Shown: piece by piece, positions 1 through 13,112 of the stretch
Numbering within the stretch: position 1 is the first letter of the stretch
Layout of the letters: each line of letters opens with the position of its first letter
Origin: Xiphophorus maculatus
Taxonomy: Eukaryota; Chordata; Actinopteri; Cyprinodontiformes; Poeciliidae
DNA length: 64,000 nucleotides
Direction: 5' to 3'
NCBI RefSeq assembly: GCF_002775205.1
Contig: NC_036450.1
Span: forward strand, 21,788,288-21,852,287
Made by a program: the position numbers and the translations under genes
The notes under the pieces: generated by a model
Told to the model about the DNA's origin: nothing
Databases searched by the model: none
The model's input: only the letters and a program-made list of their open reading frames with translations

Positions 1-383
1 ATAACCGATTTGTAGAAGTAGTTAAAAAAAAAAAAGGGATTATCAATTGCAGCTGCAGAAAAGATTTTTCTCAAGGAACCTAAGTTTGTCTTTAGGTGAT
101 TTTTCTTTAACTTTACAATTTCAGTTTTACAGTTGATCTTGTGTTGAGGATCTTTTAATCGTCATTCTACTGAGAATTTAACCTTATTCATATGAGAAAA
201 AGATTAGGCTTTCAAGCAAAAAACAAAACATACATTTTTGTTTTTATTATACAAAAGCCCTGCTATTTTTATGCTTTTGTTTATTCATGATGATGTGCTT
301 CATTCATTATTTGCCCACTTGTTAAATGCCAAAAGGGCAACTACCTTCCAGATCCAACCTGTTTGCCAAACCAATCATAGTTC

Positions 384-408
384 CACACACACACACACAC
401 ACACACAC
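384..408. repeat. CA dinucleotide microsatellite
   Basis: An uninterrupted run of about 12 CA units. It is a simple sequence repeat and likely length-polymorphic. Confidence 0.9.
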
Positions 409-1225
409 TACACTTTAAGCAGTTAGAAAATAAGGTGTACTTTGGTAAATATTGACATTTTTTGAATTAATAGTTATCTAAAACATATTTGTAAAGCATT
501 TTTATGCGACGACTCACCGTCGCACTGAACCGCAAGTTTACAGAAGTGAAAGCGAACCAGAACAGAGAAATGAGCCACAATGACATCATCGCTGATGTCA
601 GCGTTGACGCCGACATGCATCCAGTTTACATTCAGGCTCCAAAGGGTTTTTCTTTTTATGTCGACTAACTGCCAAGTTCTCAGTCGATGTACGATGCAAA
701 CCCCGGTTTTAAGCTAATGGCCCGTCTCTCCTTCTCTAATTATCCAAAACAAACGTTCACTGATGCCTGTGCAAACAGCCAACAGAGCCACTTCCTGCGA
801 CTCGCAGATTTTCTTCCTGGGAACGTCGCAACGGCTACTGTCTGCTTACAGCAGCAAAGACGAAAACCATCATTACTGAATCACTGGATGACATCAAAGG
901 TGTTCACACAAAGGAAGATGGTGGACCGCTTACAGCTGGCGGTTTTCTGGAACTGGAGTCAGATCAGTACGCAGCAGAGGAAATGTCGGGCCTCCACTTT
1001 AAAAAATTCTGCTGCGTTGGCAGGAGTGGGGCTTTAGTTTCCCTGCTTCTAGTCCCTTAGTCTTCCCTCATTGTTCTTTTTCATAATATGATTTCACTGT
1101 GATTCAGTTAAAGCATAAATCGCATAAGTTCAAACATGCAGCACTGAGATGTTTATGCGTCAAAAGTCTAGCTTGTTTTTATACCACTATTCCCAATACA
1201 GCACTGTAGCTTAAAATGTTGTTCT

Positions 1226-1760
1226 CTAAATCACAACAACTAATGTCCTCGTTTGGTTTCTCACATAAAGACCCAAAAATGTCGCATAACAAATGTGGGA
1301 AAATTTGGGCACCAATTCCAAATGACTCACATTATCCCACCATAATCCCGCTTTCTCACAAATAAGCAGTCTAAACACACTTGAAACTTTTAAACTCCTC
1401 TGAAAAGTGTGGCATGTATTTTCCTTAGAAAAACTTCCACACAGGACGCCGCTGCCACCACCATGTTTTACAGTGGGAAGGGCATATTCAGGGCGATGTG
1501 TTTTGCCAGGTCTCCAAACACTCCCAAAACGTTCAGTTTCTTCTTTCTTCCTCCACATTTTTGCTACATTTCCTACATGACTTGTAACCATTTCTTGTTT
1601 TTAACTTCAACAACTTCTTTAAATTTTCCCCCTCTTCTATAAAGGCCAGATTTTGTGGAGTGGATTGTTCCACTGTCAAAAAATTCTCCCACCTTAGTAA
1701 GTGGTTTGTTAGCTTTCTTGTGTTTTGTGAATGTTAGTGTCTTCAACATTTGAGTCACCG
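1226..1760 (-). mobile_element. Tc1-like transposase relic
   Basis: The minus strand encodes a degraded version of the Tc1 transposase segment PTVKHGGGS followed by VLCGSFS (PTVKHGGGS plus LWGCFS in intact copies). The flanking nucleotide text, ending with a stretch resembling TAAAGGCCAGATTT, matches the repeat found in many fish Tc1-like elements as I remember it. Reading frames are broken and no terminal inverted repeats were located, so it is an old immobile fragment. The open frame on the minus strand here is transposon debris, not a host gene. Confidence 0.75.
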
Positions 1761-3556
1761 TAGTCGTCTTCTTACTTTTTTCTTCTTCTCCGCTTCATCT
1801 TTTGGAGAAGGATTCCTTCGTGTGCATAAAGAATTGCGGTTTTAGAATCGCTCCACCTTTCGTTCGCTGGGCTTTCTCTCCTTGAAGCCGCTTTTGTGTG
1901 TGGCGTGATGAACCCTTTGCTCTGAAATCCTCTGTTTGTGGGTAGAGCTGGATAATGACACGTCTACTTCCTGATCTCTGCTTGGCTTACACTTGTGACC
2001 CAGCGTGTCTTGGTGTGGAAATCTTGGTCGTTTTCAATGCTGTTCAGCTCATAACCGTATTCCGAACTGAAACTTTTTTAACTTTTCAAACCTGTTTGGG
2101 TTTGTCTTGACTGCATAAAGACGAGTAGTTAGTTTTACTTGCTATCAGAGCTCCTTTAGCAGGTCCTGCTGGTTCACAACATATTTAAAATCAAAATAGC
2201 AACAACTAGCCATTAACCTGCTTGATGAGGCGGTGAGGAGGCGAGCCACACCTGTCTACAAAGTAACATTTGAGGTGGTCACCAATGATTCAGCTTTGGT
2301 CAAGTTTTTAAGCTTTTTAAAACATTATTATAGGCCCTTTAAATCAATTTCAAAGCTCTGTGCTAGAAGACAACATATTTTTGTTGCTAGCTAAAGACGT
2401 ACTGTGAAAATGCATACATATATTAAGGTCCTTGTGCTTTAATGTCTGCCTGCATGTTGACCTTTTACAATGTTCACACTTTATTTTTCTCTCTTACTCC
2501 AGATTGTAGACTCAGCAGACATGGGAACAACAAGCAGCTTTCTTAAAGCTAAGTTGCTTATTGCCCCGTTGAAGCAATTAACCATTTCAATTGTTTCATC
2601 CATTGACAAGGCCTTGTGTCTCCTGTCAATCAGCCAGGTGCAACAGCTCAGTGAGGAGTGCAGCCATTGGGTCTGCACCTTTTGTCAACCGGTGAAGCGA
2701 CCGGTGGGCTGGGTCGGTTGGTTTACTTTACCAACCATGTAAAAGGCGCATCTGTTGGGGCACACCTGACTGAAATAAACAAATAAAATGATGGTTTTTT
2801 TGGATAATAATAATAAGGTCAGTAAATTGACAGATTAAAAAAAAAAACCCCAGCAGGTAGCCTCTAGCGCTTTTATTTATCAATAGCTAATGAAATAATG
2901 CGCTCGGATCGTTACTTTCCATTTAAGAGCAAACTCCCACACAGCTCGTCGTCTGATGTTCCCGGATGATCCGCCAACAGTGTTCTGTCCACACTCCATT
3001 TTATTTGCATACGTAGACTTGCGCAGGTATTCGTTTTAGAAGTACAAAACTTAATTGTTCCATATTTTTTTTGCCCGGGGGTCATGAATACCTCCATATA
3101 ATCCAGCTCACATAAGTAGTTATGTTCATAACTAAAACTACAGAACAAAGGGTAGGAAGTTTATGTAAGAAAACAAAACATAACAGGGATTGCCACCAAG
3201 ATATAGAGCGAGCTTGGTGGGGAACCCTTATAAATATGTTCAAGGGTATTATTGTTATTATTTTCTTTCTTTCTTTTTTTTAAACTTTATTTTTGTTATT
3301 TTTGCAGTTTTAGAGACACACATACATACATTGAACAGTTAGACCCCCCTCTAACAAAACATTACAGAGCAGCTAGTTTGACAGGAGCAGTTGAGTGATA
3401 ACAAGGAAAAAACAAAAATAAGAAAATAGGTAATTACATAAATTATACAGTTGGTATCAAGCTCCGACGAGTGATCCATTTCGTCCAGTATTTATTGTAT
3501 TTATAGGTGGCAAGCCTTAATGAAAAAGTAAGTCTATTATTTTCTTTCTTTATTCA

Positions 3557-3597
3557 TGTGTGTGTGTGTGTGTGTGTGTGTGCGGGTGTGTGTGTGT
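3557..3597. repeat. TG dinucleotide microsatellite
   Basis: A run of TG units with one GCGG interruption near its 3' end. Confidence 0.9.
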
Positions 3598-3890
3598 ACC
3601 ACAGGTTATTTTTGACCCCCTATTGCAGGCCCCACATTCAAAACTTGATTATTATTATTATTTTTTTAACAAACTGAAATACTGCAAAACTTCAATATAT
3701 ACCCCCGAATTAAATTATTCGTTTGAGTAAGACTATACCATATCTCATAAAGTGTATTTTTTTTTTTTTTTTTTTTTTTTTGCCTTAATCAATTTGTCAA
3801 TTAAGCTTAAACAGCTGCCTAAAATTTCAAATGTAGCAACAACAACAAAAACAAAAGGAGCCTTTTTTTTCTGGGTCCTTCTCTCCCAGA

Positions 3891-3940
3891 AGTGACCCCG
3901 CCCCTCTGCCACTTTAAAGCCGCAGTGAGTCAGTCGGTGA
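3891..3940 (+). promoter_or_regulatory. Putative dab2 core promoter
   Basis: A GC box (CCCCGCCCCT, 3896-3905) is followed by a perfect AP-1 site (TGAGTCA, 3926-3932), just upstream of a GC-richer stretch that ends in a strong splice donor at 4121. The region stands out from its AT-rich surroundings. The assignment to dab2 is inferred from position, since the next coding exon on this strand is dab2. No TATA box is evident at the expected spacing. Confidence 0.5.
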
Positions 3941-4120
3941 AGAGTTAAAGGTTGGAGCTGGCAGCAGTCTGCCCTGCGTGTCCACGGTATTTAGCAGGAA
4001 AAAGTCAGACTCCTGCTCGCTGTCCCAAGCTTAGGTGTGTGTTTTGGTTTTTCGTCCTCATTTGGCCGCAGAGCCGCGACAACGAAGTAGCTCGTCGTGT
4101 CACCGCGCGCCTTCAAACAG
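3936..4120 (+). other. dab2: Putative dab2 5' UTR exon
   Basis: A relatively GC-rich stretch ends exactly at CAG|GTACGT, a near-consensus donor at 4121. It would join an acceptor at 6329 (pyrimidine tract then CTCCAG), where the ATG-bearing exon starts. The exact transcription start is not determinable. Vertebrate DAB2 genes also have non-coding first exons. Confidence 0.5.
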
Positions 4121-6329
4121 GTACGTCACTGTGTCGTTTGACGACGTTTTTCCATCAATCAGCAACACTACAGGTTGTTGGTTTGGTGATGCAACAGAGC
4201 TACTGAAGTGTCTGTGAGTTGCTCGTCTCACTGTAGCGAGTGTAGGACATTTTTTGGAACCGTCATAAACCTTGTTTTGTCACTTAAACTGTATCCAGGC
4301 ATCACTAATGCATTGTTTTCTAATGACTCATAACATTTTCTGCAGCCTCTGGTCCAAGCGCGCACCCTTTCGCCTCGAGTGCTTCATTTGATTCTGAGAG
4401 AAATTCAAAGGTGTATTTTTAGCTGCGCACCGCCTCGGAGAATCTATGTTTTAATTCTGAAAGCATTTTTGGAAGCGACTGCCCTTCGTGTTCACAGCGG
4501 GCCCTGCGGTATTTCACCATCTCATTCATTCGCAGACTTGACTCATTCCCTGATTTCCTCCAGATGTGCAGAAGTTTACGTTTCCTGATGGCCCTACATT
4601 GTGACACTTCTGCACTCAGCACTGCCATGATTCCGCTGACACAGAGATTCACGCTTGTTCCCTCTGGTCAAGTTTAACTTGTTGTGACACCAGTACGTTT
4701 AAAAAAAAACCAAAAAAAAAACCTTCCAGACTTTAAATTTTCCTCCTGACAGGCACTCCTTGAGATTTTTGTTAAAATGTAACTGTTATATCCAGGAAGT
4801 GCTGACATTACACCAGTTTTATTAAGCTCTACCTCAAGTCAGGGGGACGTCGGCCACAGCTGTGCTTGATGGCCAAGAACAATCATGTGTCAGGAGTATC
4901 TGAGTGATGAATTGACAAGCTTTCCAGTTTGCCTTCCGCAGTTTCCAAGCACAACAAAATCAGCAAGTGTGTCAGAGTGGCCTGCAGTAATTTACATGGC
5001 AAATGATGGGGCCAACACATCCTGCTGTGCTACTTGGTGTGTGTGTGTTCAACACCATCACTGGTAGATAATGTCAAGGTTTATTGTTTTACAGTTGCAC
5101 AGTAGCTGTTGTAAAGAACTGTACAACTAAAACCCAGATGCCTTATTCTTTTTAAACCAAATGAGTAGCAAGTCAGATGGAGGGTCAGCTGTGGAGCCTC
5201 CCACCCCTCTGCTTTGTGCGATCAGGTGTTGCTCATTGCCAGATGATTATTGGCACCAAGCTGCAGCACATTTGCTGACTGCCAGCTATGCTGTCTTTTA
5301 TCTCTCTCTGTATCGGTCTCATTTACTCTGCTCCTAAACCTATCTGGTTTTGATAGTCTGGCATTCCTCCTCCAAGGCTTAAGCATAAGAGGACTGTGGG
5401 CAAACCATCATTCTAAAGGCACCAATTTCCTCTTGTTCCTGCTCAGCTGGGCATCACGAGATCCCTTGCTCTGCTAGCGTAAGATTAACCTTAGGTAATT
5501 GCTCAACCTTTGGCCGTTTCCAACCTTTGGTCTGCTCAACGGTAGTCACGGGCTCTTTACATCCGTGCTTTAGCCAGTGTTCCCTCTGGAGCCGGTCCTT
5601 GAGGTATGTCTGTTAACTGGGTACGGCAGGATTTGTGGCCGTGAGGGCCCTGGTGGCTCTGTGGGCTTTCTGTTGTAGCTGATTGCTTGTAATTGCAAGT
5701 CTTCTGCAGTGATGATTTGACTCATTAGATGCGTCTGTGCTGTAACGAATGTAAATCATTTGTGTGGGTACCACAGATTGTCTAACTTCTGCTGCGTTGC
5801 TTGTTTTCTGGGTCAGTGGTTTGACTGAACATGGGTAGGCACATTTGGGATTTTTCTCCAGCAATGTTGATTTATTCTGGAAAACGTTTGATCAATCTGT
5901 GCAGTCGAGTATTTAGGTGCATAATGAACGGTCAGGATGGTGTTTGTTTATAAGATGTTAAACCACATGCATTTTAAAATATTCCACTTTAAGTAAACTA
6001 TTGCAATGCAATATTGCATTTTAGTTTTGTTTTTTTTCCCCTTTTAAGGGAAGGTCAAAGTGTCTTGTGGTCTTGAGGTTTTTTTTTATTGGTCATAATG
6101 GCTTGTTTGGCTTGTTTCTGATGGGTGCTTTATATGGTTGTAAACATTTTATTGCATGTAGTTTAACTTGCTTCTGAGGAAATGAGTGAAGCTCTTCATC
6201 AATTTCTTAACTACAGTCTAATGTCCCTTTCTTCTTTATTTTTTAAGCAGACTTACCAGGAGTCCTTAATTTCAAGCTTATATTTTCCACCAATGCTTAT
6301 CTCTGTCCACTTCACTTTTTCTACTCCAG
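4121..6329 (+). other. dab2 first intron (putative)
   Basis: The region lies between the putative 5' UTR donor at 4121 and the acceptor at 6329. I see no conserved gene inside. Short open frames on both strands lack coding features. Confidence 0.45.
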
Positions 6330-6463
6330 ACGAACTAAAAGAGAAGGATGAGTGGGTGTTAGGTCATATGCCTGGTTGACGCGTCTCTGCTTTGCAACAC
6401 TGAGCTGCAGCCTGCTTCGCCTAGGATTGTCGCTTGTCCCGTAAAGTTGGACCCCTTCACGCG

Positions 6464-9400
6464 ATGTCTGCAGAGGTGGAAAACGGTGTACCAGCAACCG
6501 CTGACCCAAGTTCCCCAGCCTCAACCAACAGCCCACCCCCATCTCCTCTGACGGCCACACCAAAGGGCCTGTTGAGAAAAGAGAAGAGGAAAGGTCAGTT
6601 GAATAACTTTATTACTGCCTTACTTAGGGCTCTTAATGAGCCAATTTTAAAAGGGAGGGGAGTTTTTAGCATACCAGAATAAAGGCTTGGGTAACTCTAC
6701 AGACCTCTCTCAAATGGTGTTAAAGGACCTTCACTGGGAATAAAGAACTTGTGTAAATTCTAGGAACGCTAATGGATTTTAAACCATGAGGTAATATGAT
6801 TTGTATGCCATTCATTTGATTTGGGTGTGGTGGAACAACGAGGAATCTTGAGATTTTTATTTTATTTTTAACACAAACGGTCTTTCTTTGCCCCCGGTTA
6901 CTAGCTACACAGCACAACTACTTTCTGTAGTAATATTGATATTATATTCAAACATTACAAGTGTTTGAAATCTGACTTTTCAAACTAGAAAAGTTGGTAC
7001 AGAGTATTGAGCTGCAGCGAGCACCTGCAGCCAGAAGAAGCTAACAGGCTACAACCCTGACTGTTCTTGATGGTGAGCTAAGACGATGTTTGAAGACTGC
7101 TTGTTTGTCCTGAGAAGTTTTCTTTTTTTTTTTTTTTTAAATCGCTGTGTAGCAATTTATCGTGCGTGCATAAGATTTAATTTTCTCAAAAGTGACTATG
7201 TTGTGGGTTGGTCACTTGCTATGCACAAAGAACCACAAGTCTTGCTAATGGAACATAACGAAATGCGCCAATATCTGAATTTTGTAGCTGGGCTTAAATT
7301 CCTCATGCGACAAGGAGGCTTGCATAGTAAAAAAAGACTTTCACGCAAACATTTCGATCGACTTGTGTGTCAGATATCAATATTAAACTCTGTAACCCTG
7401 TAAAACTGTAGTACTAGTTTTTGTTTTATCTGAAAGACTTGTGACCCATTACGTTCCTTTTGCAGTCTTGGTCCACCCAAGGTCTGGGTAATGAATGGAG
7501 CCTACAACAGGATGTGTCCTGTCTGCGTTTACAAGCAACGATTACAGTCGATTTCCTGTTTTCCTGTACTATGCGGAACTGAACTCATACATTTTCTACT
7601 AGCAGGAAGTGGCTCAGTTACTCCGGGCTCATCAACACTGAAATTAGAAGTCAGAATAATTAAAATAGGACGTCATATAATGTTTTTGGAGCTGATGCAC
7701 AATTGATGTAGTGTTTTTGGTCTGTCTGAAACTGCTTGTCAGAATGTTAAATATGTAACGGTTTAAGCGCATAATAAACATTTTTCTGTTTTTAGTTGTG
7801 GAGAAGACAGATGAGTACCTCCTGAGCAGGTTTCAAGGGGACGGTGTGAGGTACAAAGCCAAGCTCATCGGTATCGATGACGTCTCCGAGGCCCGTGGAG
7901 ACAAAATGTGCCAGGACTCCATGATGAAGCTCAAGGTACGGCATGACAGTCGGAACTTCAGCTGGAGTCAAATCTTTTTTTTAACTTTTAATATTGTTCC
8001 TGTGTGCTTGTGGTGGACTTTATGAACAAATTTCCTGCAATGGAACAAATTTAAATTTTTTTTTTTTTTTATTCCTCCCCACCCCTTGCAGGGGATGGCG
8101 GTCGCTGCTCGGTCCCAAGGCAAGCACAAACAGAGAATCTGGGTCAACATTTCCATGTCTGGTATAAGGATCATTGATGAAAAATCAGGAGTGAGTCTAG
8201 TTTAATGTTGCAAGTGGAGGATTACTGTTTGCATTTCAGATAACTCACTGTAAAATACTCTCTTTTCTTTTAATCAGGTAATTGAACATGAGCATGTGGT
8301 GAATAGAATCTCCTTCATTGCCAGAGATGTAACGGACAACAGAGCGTTTGGATATGTATGTGGGGCTGAAGGACAGCATCAGTTCTTTGCCATAAAAACA
8401 GCACAACAGGTAACGACATGAGCAGTAAATCTAAGATTCACACAGGCAGCACTCAGACTTTTGTTTTCTGTGGAATCACACAGGCAGAACCTTTGGTCAT
8501 CGATCTGAAAGATCTTTTCCAAGTAATCTTCAACACGAGGAAGAAGGAAGCAGAGTCCTCAGAGAAGGTAACATTTTAGCTTTAAGCTGCAACTTCCTCT
8601 GCCTCCCTCTTAAAGTTGGGCACTGTCTGTATTTCTTTGGAGGAACAAAACAGTTTGTCTTAATCTGGCCTAGCTGCCAAGATACAATCTGTACTGCATG
8701 TACCTCCTGAAAATCAACAGTGCCTCTCGATGTTCTGTCAGGGAATCGCATTCTCATTCTTCTAGTTCACTGACCAGGTTCATGTCTGCAAAATTTATTG
8801 AAGGTATAATCATTGACATTGTAACTCTCTTCACAGGCTCAAAATGGCTCTGCAGTTGCAGAGGTAAGCTCGCTAAAGCTTCTTGTTTTCAGGAAAGTTA
8901 GACTTCCTCTTTAATATTCTCCTCTCTCTCATTAGAATTGTGACAATAATGAATCAAAGCCTGCACAGGTAGGAATTCCTATGTGTCTGGGGTTTATTTA
9001 AAATTTTTCTTTCCCTGTGTGTGTTGGCTTTAATATTGTGTTTTAATATCCAGCCGGTGGAACAGCTCGACCTTTTTGGAGACATTAAAACTCCCCCAGA
9101 CATCAGGGCTCCAGAAGTAAGTTTGCAGCTGCTGTGTTATCTCTATCTGGGCAAACTCTATTTTTGGCATCTTAATATTAATACTTTGTATCTGTGTGTG
9201 CCACTGTCTTTTTGTCATAAACACTTGCTAAAAATCCAATTTGAAAAAAAATGACTTTACTGTTTTTTAAAAAATTTGTGATATTTAAACAACGTAGTAA
9301 AAAAAATTTCTGGAGGTAATCGACCTGTTTAAGAATTTGTGTAATTCACCCTTTACCAATCTTATAGTTCGTCTTAACCTTAAAGCTGCTACAAGTTTTA

Positions 9401-12400
9401 CTGTTTTTTTTTTTTCTTTTAAACCCCTGAACATTTTTAATATGCTACTTCAAGAAACGACCAGTGTTTATTTATTCAACAATGATTGACACAAACAAAA
9501 ATAAAATGTTGGGTGCATGTTTTTAGATTTATTGCCCACATTAAATCGAAGATATTTTCCAAAGATCAATAAAACCTTCTGAAAATATTCCTACTCAAAC
9601 TTCCAAATATTGAGGGGGAAAAAAATCTTTATGCATTTTATTGTAGTTTTCAGTACTAAATATAGGGAAGTGCATAAATGTGAAGTAGGAGGGAAAATTA
9701 TTGATAGGCTTTCAAAAACCTCCTATATATAAAGTGTAAATGTGTCTTTAGCTCTCATTACTCCTTCAGAAGATGCCTATTGGTTAATGGTCCACTAGCG
9801 TGTGCCACTATATCCATGCAGCTGTTTTTTTTTTTGACTGCTTTGTATTCTAATCTGGGATCTTTGGCAAGATTAGAAAATTATAATTTAATTGTTTAAA
9901 GAATTAAGATTATGGTCTTAAACTGTGCAAAGCTGGTGGCGATTTGGCCAATCTGGTAATTGCTGAATGCAAATGCACGTCACACTGCTGTGATATTTTC
10001 CTTCTACTTTACAGTAACACCAGACTGTCCATCACATAATCTCAAAATTCAATTGAAAGCCTTTGTGGGCACATAATTCTAGAGCTTTTTAGTTTTTGGT
10101 CCCCTCTCTACACCCCTAAAGTGTGTTTCTGGCCTAATTGCCAAATGTATTTGCACACCGATATGTTTGGTTAAAACCTTTGACTTGTAGCAGCTTTAAA
10201 TAACCTGTCTCTCACACAATGTGATTGTTAATATGCACTCTCTGAAATTGATTTATTGATCTCTCTTTCTCTCACTGTCCATGTTAACCAGGAATCTAAT
10301 GACATTCTGTTGCTGGACTTTTCTGCTGGAGTTGACAGCAATCAAAATTGCATAAAGGATGCCTCTTTTCTGAACTCCCTTGGCCCTGACTGTGAAGCAC
10401 CCACACATTCTAAAAATACATCAACTTTTGGCTACTTTCCTGCTCCAGATAGTGATCCATTTGGCGACGACCCCCTTTCTAGTCAACCCAATAGTTTTGT
10501 ACCTCATAATGCACATCAGTCACCTACGAATAATCTTAACGTTACTTCTGACAACACCGTTAAGACAAATCTTAATAGTTTAAATGGAGAGACTGGGAAA
10601 AATCTGCAGATGAACGAACTATCTGGTAAATCAATGATACTTGCACTCAATAATGGACAGTGGCCACTAGGGGGTAGTATAACACAGGGCACTGGGATAA
10701 CGATGATGGACGGAAATGAATGTCAACAAGGAATCTTGGCCAAAAACCCATTTTTTGACTCTTCTTTGAAAACGTCCCCCGTCTCTTACAACATAAGTAA
10801 CCCAGAAGCACCGGTGACCCATAGCAACGACTCTGTTGTCATAAGCCCACCTCCACAGAACTTTAAGTCTGGACGAGGTCGAAGGAATGCAAAGGTGAAA
10901 TCACACAGCCGGCAGAGTTACAGCGGGGTTGCATGAGGCTGGGGTTTACATCTAACTTCACCTTTTCACGGTTCTATTGGGTACAAGGACAGTTTGACTG
11001 TCTGCGTGTCGATGCCATGCAAGGCCCGAGTGACTTCTGAATCTTTCAGGAAATGTTCTTTATCTCTATGCTTGCACTGGTGGTTTGATCCGGCTTTGAA
11101 ACACTGCATTTTGACTGTGCTGCTGAACGACCACTTTTTTTTTCTTCCTTTTTTTTCACCTTGGCTCTTAACCTATTTTTCTAACATTCATGCTTCAAGT
11201 GACTAAAGAGCACTGGTAAGTGTTGAAGCATGCTTACACATCAGTAATCAGGGTTTTACTTTGAGCATGCTAGATTACATTTCAGCAGTCTCGGGTAAAT
11301 ATTTTTGCAATTCTGTGTTGTGGACAAAATCCCTCATCGGTATCTTATTTTGTGTAACTAGGCTGGGTCAAGTGATCTGTTTGGCGCAGACCTATTTGGT
11401 GCTTCTTCTGAGACATCTCCAGCTGGCCTTTTCAACAATACACCTACAAATGTTGTTCCTTCATCCATGGCTGCTCTGGGTAATTAGCTTTGTTTTCTTT
11501 CTCTCCCCAAGTTTGGGTAAATTTACTGTAAACTTTTTTTTTTGTACATCCAGGCAATCTTCAGTTGGGTCCACCAGCAACAGGTGTACCTGCTATGGGC
11601 ATGTGGGGTTCCTCCCCTGCTCCAGCCACAATGTACCACATGCCAGGAATTGCTGCTCCTGGCCCTAGACCCAACTTTGTGCAACCAGCTCCCTTTGCTG
11701 TTGCCATGCAACCCCCCGCCTGGGGTCCACAGGTGGCACCCCAGTTCAGTGTCCCACCCCTCTCTCCACCTCACCTCCAGTGGGCTCAGCCGGCTGCCTC
11801 CAATCCCTTCCAAACAATGGGAGACCAGGGTCCGTCACGCCCCGCTCCGAGGCCGCCTGCCAAGGAGACCCCGGCCCGAGTGGAAAACAGTGCCTTCACT
11901 GCTTTGGATCCTCTTGGAGATAAGGAGAAGAAGAGTGGGAAGGACATGTTCAAGAACTTCCAGCTCGCCAAACCTCCCGCTATCCCAGCCAGGAAAGGGG
12001 AACTTGCATCAAGTGCTGCTGCACCTGCCGCAAAAGAGTCTGAGGCATTCGATGAATACTTTTCCAATAAAGTGGGTGTGGCCCAGGACGCTGCAGACCA
12101 TGATGACTTCGACATCGGTCGGATGTCTTCGCTTGCTAATAATGGTAAGATAGCTCAGGGTTTTAAAATAAAGGAATAATTTGGATTTATTTTTTAAGTG
12201 AGATTGATCAGTAATAGTTCCCTTATCTGTTGATGATGCAGTATGGGATTTTCATAGCAAAAAAATGACGGGCTGTATGTACCCTTTCCATTGGGTTTTT
12301 TCACATTTGAGCTGAATTTCTTCTGGAGGTTTTCAGCCAGGCCAATCAGGGAACCGAAGTTGTGAATTATTTTTTTTTTTTTCTCTCTCTAGAGAGAGTG

Positions 12401-13112
12401 ATTGGGTAAAGTTGAAAACTTCAGAGACCATGCTAGCAAGCAATCGTTTCTCAAGTAGAGGATCCAGAGCCCTTGGTTAAAATGTAGAACAAGGGACTGG
12501 CCTTTTATCATGCTGGCCTGATGTCTGGTTATGTTGTATGTATTGACCAGATCTAATCAATGCATCTTGAGTTTTAGATGAACTGGAAAGTAACAAACAT
12601 ACCGTCATTTGTGCTGTTGCATAATTATTGAATTGTTCAAAACTCCTTATTTGGGTCTCTAGTTAACCTTTCAGTACTCCAATTACTTTTCTCTGAAATC
12701 ACAACACACAATGGAGTCATAACTGGCATTGCCTTCATGCAAACCATTTTACAGTACATTCTAAGAAACCCAAGTTTCTCTCTAGATGCTGCAAAGCAAG
12801 TACCTGTGCAAACTCCTGCTCCAAGTTTGACTCCTGGCCTCCTTGATGCCGCCTTCTCTTCTGCTCCAGTTCCCAACAATTCAGCACAAACGCTGGGGCA
12901 AGGCTTCGGTCAGGACATGTTTGATAAAGCCTTTGGCGCCCCAGATCCTAATCCTTTTGGAGCACCCATGGTAAGGAAACTTGATCAGTAAGATGTTGCA
13001 TTCTCTCAGATACTCTTGGTGATGAAACACATTTCTTTAGCAGAATACAGTTGCTCAGGCCCCTGGTTCCTCAGGTGCCTTCGGAGATGCATTTGGTAAT
13101 CCTTTTGCTTGA
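6464..13112 (+). CDS. dab2: Disabled homolog 2, clathrin adaptor (13 coding exons)
   Basis: DAB2 binds FxNPxY cargo tails and PIP2 through an N-terminal PTB domain. It recruits AP-2, clathrin, EH-domain proteins and myosin VI for endocytosis of LDL-receptor-family members. Coding exons by splice-phase reading: 6464-6593, 7796-7935, 8092-8190, 8278-8409, 8484-8567, 8837-8863, 8936-8968, 9054-9116, 10292-10894, 11362-11479, 11554-12144, 12786-12970, 13044-13112. They join in frame to about 757 aa, against about 770 in human. The PTB domain spans roughly residues 46-190. DLF, DPF and NPF motifs follow, then a myosin VI-binding segment near residue 650 and the terminal GNPFA, as in mammals. All introns are GT-AG. 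The start is the first ATG of the exon, giving an MSxEVE-type N-terminus as in human. Alternative splicing of the 27 and 33 nt exons is plausible. Confidence 0.96.
7796..8567 (+). CDS. dab2: dab2 PTB-domain exons
   Basis: Four exons (7796-7935, 8092-8190, 8278-8409, 8484-8567) encode the phosphotyrosine-binding fold. The block begins [20 protein letters not shown], continues through [18 protein letters not shown] and [15 protein letters not shown], and ends [20 protein letters not shown]. These segments differ from human DAB2 at few positions, so this is the most conserved part of the gene. The basic patch at the end of the first coding exon (KEKRK) corresponds to the phosphoinositide-binding lysines known in the family. 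Confidence 0.96.
10292..12144 (+). CDS. dab2: dab2 endocytic-motif and myosin VI-binding exons
   Basis: Exon 10292-10894 carries a SDPFGDDPL motif (AP-2 alpha-ear binding type) and AKNPFFD (EH-domain type). It ends with a GRGRRNAK basic stretch equivalent to human GRGRRTAK. Exon 11362-11479 has a repeated [11 protein letters not shown]. Exon 11554-12144 has a proline-rich region, SNPFQ, the block [13 protein letters not shown] shared with human, an IPARKGE proline motif (SH3-ligand type), and [11 protein letters not shown] followed by DHDDFD, which corresponds to the known myosin VI-interacting region. The open frame before 10292 is intronic read-through. Confidence 0.93.

Larger units (their letters stand above)
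1..3880. other. Non-genic region upstream of dab2
   Basis: AT-rich DNA with no convincing gene. It contains a CA repeat near 384-408, a TG repeat near 3557-3597, a long T run near 3757-3781, and a decayed Tc1-like transposase at 1226-1760. Short open stretches at 502-670 and 860-1065 read like broken protein-coding sequence, but I cannot assign them to a family. Confidence 0.6.

Noticed and set aside
1226-1591. 121-codon minus-strand open frame as a gene
   Set aside because: It contains the decayed Tc1 transposase motif PTVKHGGGS and disrupted surroundings.
10256-10291. ATG upstream of the large dab2 exon as a start
   Set aside because: It is intron sequence before the acceptor at 10291; joining from 9116 preserves phase and the expected protein.
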